A stretch of DNA of 17,251 nucleotides from Thiotrichaceae bacterium (GTDB taxonomy: Bacteria > Pseudomonadota > Gammaproteobacteria > Thiotrichales > Thiotrichaceae): assembly GCA_024762625.1 (NCBI GenBank), contig JANTHA010000009.1:1-17251 (forward strand), given 5' to 3'. Both the position numbers and the translations under genes were made by a program. This document shows, in pieces, positions 15,808 through 17,251 of this stretch; positions within the stretch are counted from its first letter, which is position 1; the number at the start of each line of letters is the position of its first letter. The notes under the pieces were generated by a model. It did no database searches, was not told the DNA's origin, and saw only the letters and a list, made by a program, of their open reading frames with translations.

Positions 15808-15843
15808 AAACCTGCTTTGGCTTTTGGCAATGCAGGTTTTTTT
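15808..15843 (+). terminator. Intrinsic terminator (attenuator) in the metZ leader
   Basis: AAACCTGC (15808-15815) pairs with GCAGGTTT (15832-15839) around a 16-base loop and runs into seven T (15837-15843). It sits between the SAM-II aptamer and metZ, 58 bp before the start codon, so it would stop transcription of metZ when SAM holds the aptamer folded. Confidence 0.88.
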
Positions 15844-15901
15844 ATGCCTGTTTTTTGTCAAGACCGATTCGTGATAAAACTGATAAACAGGAAAAACACA
15901 G

Positions 15902-17074
15902 ATGAACGATTATCTTTTTGACACCTTAGCCATCAGAGCAGGCCATCAACAAAGTAGTTTTCAGGAACATTCAGAAGCACTGTTCCTGACTTCGAGTTTT
16001 ACTTTTAAAAGCGCAGAAGAGGCCGCAGCGCGTTTTTCCGGCGATGAGGAAGGTTATTTTTATTCACGGGTCGCCAATCCCACGGTCAGTTGTTTTCAGG
16101 ATCGGCTCGCAGCGCTGGAAGGCGCAGAAAGCTGTGTAGCGACCTCGTCCGGCATGTCGGCGATCATGGCCGTAATCCTGGGGCTTTTGAAGGCGGGCGA
16201 TCATGTGGTCAGCTCCCGATCCATTTTTGGCACCAGCACCATTCTGTTTACCAACATATTGCAAAAATTTGCGATCGAATTCGATTTTGTCGAGCTTTCT
16301 GATCTTGACGCCTGGCAAAATGCGGTCAGGCCCAATACCCGCTTATTGTTTGCGGAAACGCCCTCCAATCCGCTCACTGAACTGGTTGATATTGAGAGCC
16401 TGGCTGATATAGCGCACCAGCATGACGCCAAACTGGTCATTGATAACTGTTTCTGTACGCCCGCTTTACAAAAGCCGCTGACGCTCGGTGCGGATATCGT
16501 GGTGCATTCGGCGACCAAATATCTGGACGGGCAGGGGCGTTGTCTGGGCGGCGCGGTGGTTGGTGATAAACAAACGGTTGGCGAAGAGATCCACAGTATT
16601 TTACGAACTGGCGGAGTTGCAATGAGTCCGTTTAACGCCTGGGTTTTTTCCAAGGGGCTGGAAACGCTTGATCTGCGCATGAAAGCGCATTGCGAAAATG
16701 CACTGGCGCTGGCTCAATGGCTACAAACGCAAGTTGCTGTGGAAAAGGTTTATTACCCCGGTCTGGAAGATCACCCGCAATATCAGTTGGCGAAAAAACA
16801 GCAAAGCGGCTTTGGCGGCATTGTGTCCTTTGTCGTGAAAGGCGGAAAAGAGGCGGCCTGGAAGGTGGTGAACAGCACCCGACTGCTATCCATCACGGCC
16901 AATCTCGGCGATGTCAAAAGCACCATTACCCACCCGGCGAGCACCACGCATGGTCGCTTATCTCAACAGCAACGCGATGATGCTGGTATCGATGATGGCT
17001 TGCTACGGATTTCGGTTGGACTAGAAGCCATTGCTGATATTCAGGTGGATCTGGCGCGCGGTCTTTCTGACTGA
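15902..17074 (+). CDS. metZ: O-succinylhomoserine sulfhydrylase
   Basis: A PLP enzyme that makes homocysteine from O-succinylhomoserine and sulfide, the direct-sulfhydrylation route to methionine. The 390 residues carry SSFTFKSAEEAAARF, GYFYSRVANPT, TSSGMSAI, AETPSNPL, VIDNCFCTPALQKPL, VVHSATKYLDGQGR with the PLP lysine at 206, FSKGLETLDLRM and TITHPASTTHGR. The TKYLDGQGR form separates MetZ from MetB/MetC-type relatives. The ATG at 15902 follows AGGAAA. A SAM-II riboswitch with attenuator controls it, consistent with methionine feedback. purF, a common upstream neighbour of metZ in gammaproteobacteria, is absent. Confidence 0.95.
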   Translation: MNDYLFDTLAIRAGHQQSSFQEHSEALFLTSSFTFKSAEEAAARFSGDEEGYFYSRVANPTVSCFQDRLAALEGAESCVATSSGMSAIMAVILGLLKAGDHVVSSRSIFGTSTILFTNILQKFAIEFDFVELSDLDAWQNAVRPNTRLLFAETPSNPLTELVDIESLADIAHQHDAKLVIDNCFCTPALQKPLTLGADIVVHSATKYLDGQGRCLGGAVVGDKQTVGEEIHSILRTGGVAMSPFNAWVFSKGLETLDLRMKAHCENALALAQWLQTQVAVEKVYYPGLEDHPQYQLAKKQQSGFGGIVSFVVKGGKEAAWKVVNSTRLLSITANLGDVKSTITHPASTTHGRLSQQQRDDAGIDDGLLRISVGLEAIADIQVDLARGLSD

Positions 17075-17098
17075 TTAGCTGACTAATGAGCTGACTAA
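17075..17098. repeat. 12-bp tandem repeat after metZ
   Basis: TTAGCTGACTAA (17075-17086) is followed directly by TGAGCTGACTAA (17087-17098), 11 of 12 identical. The unit starts right after the metZ stop and puts stops in several frames. Confidence 0.7.
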
Positions 17099-17112
17099 CA
17101 CGCGATTAAAGC

Positions 17113-17251
17113 ATGATGAATCAAATCCGTTCCGATTTACGCCGTATGTTTCAGGCGGCGCTGGACGCAGTCTCCGGCGAGCATGTTGTTCGTCAGGCGT
17201 TTCAGCAAAATCATTATCCGTCGCATTTGCATGTCATCGACATTGGCAAGG
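17113..17251 (+). CDS. Glycerate 2-kinase (MOFRL/DUF4147 type), N-terminal fragment
   Basis: The frame opens at ATG 17113 and is still open at the window edge (46 codons). The start LRRMFQAALDAVSGEHVVRQAF followed by HVIDIGKG matches the N-terminus of GckA/TtuD-like glycerate kinases, which form 2-phosphoglycerate from glycerate. A second ATG follows immediately. No strong ribosome site is seen. Only the first tenth or so of the protein is present, so the call rests on that short match. Confidence 0.6.
   Translation, partial: MMNQIRSDLRRMFQAALDAVSGEHVVRQAFQQNHYPSHLHVIDIGK

Overview
The window reads as chromosomal DNA of a gammaproteobacterium. The proteins closest to enterobacterial relatives are isocitrate lyase, FadD, GalU and malate synthase G. 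Gene order differs from the model enterics, and I do not name a genus. Genes are densely packed on both strands with moderate GC. No rRNA, tRNA, CRISPR array, phage or intact transposase gene was seen.

Layout. Positions 1-391 are non-coding: a 25-bp palindrome, a long rod-like hairpin of unknown nature and an intrinsic terminator. A minus-strand block (392-6103) encodes C2 metabolism: a VC_2705-type sodium:solute symporter with its DUF4212 small partner, isocitrate lyase and malate synthase G. Together they could import acetate-like substrates and run both steps of the glyoxylate shunt. The spacer 6104-6492 holds a decayed MerR-family regulator fragment. A plus-strand block follows (6493-12189): dihydropteroate synthase, a DUF924 protein, a DUF4442 hotdog protein overlapping a nitronate monooxygenase-like flavoprotein, long-chain acyl-CoA synthetase FadD, then GalU. 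UbiX (minus) converges on GalU.

From 12900 the window becomes less ordinary. It contains an unrecognised exported protein with a His-rich N-terminus, a 33-residue membrane microprotein, a free-standing copy of the prolyl-tRNA synthetase anticodon-binding domain, a MITE-like palindromic element and a small acidic protein of unknown role. The window ends with metZ, preceded by a SAM-II riboswitch and an intrinsic terminator, then the first 46 codons of a probable glycerate 2-kinase.

The best-supported special feature is the metZ leader: promoter, SAM-II aptamer, antiterminator pairing and terminator are all visible in about 140 bp, giving a complete transcription-attenuation model. The strongest candidates for undescribed biology are the stand-alone ProRS-like domain, the His-rich exported protein, the hairpin at 121-240 and the element at 169-bp scale around 15162-15329. 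Fatty-acid and acetate use is the main metabolic theme (symporter, glyoxylate shunt, FadD, possible thioesterase); methionine synthesis is the other.
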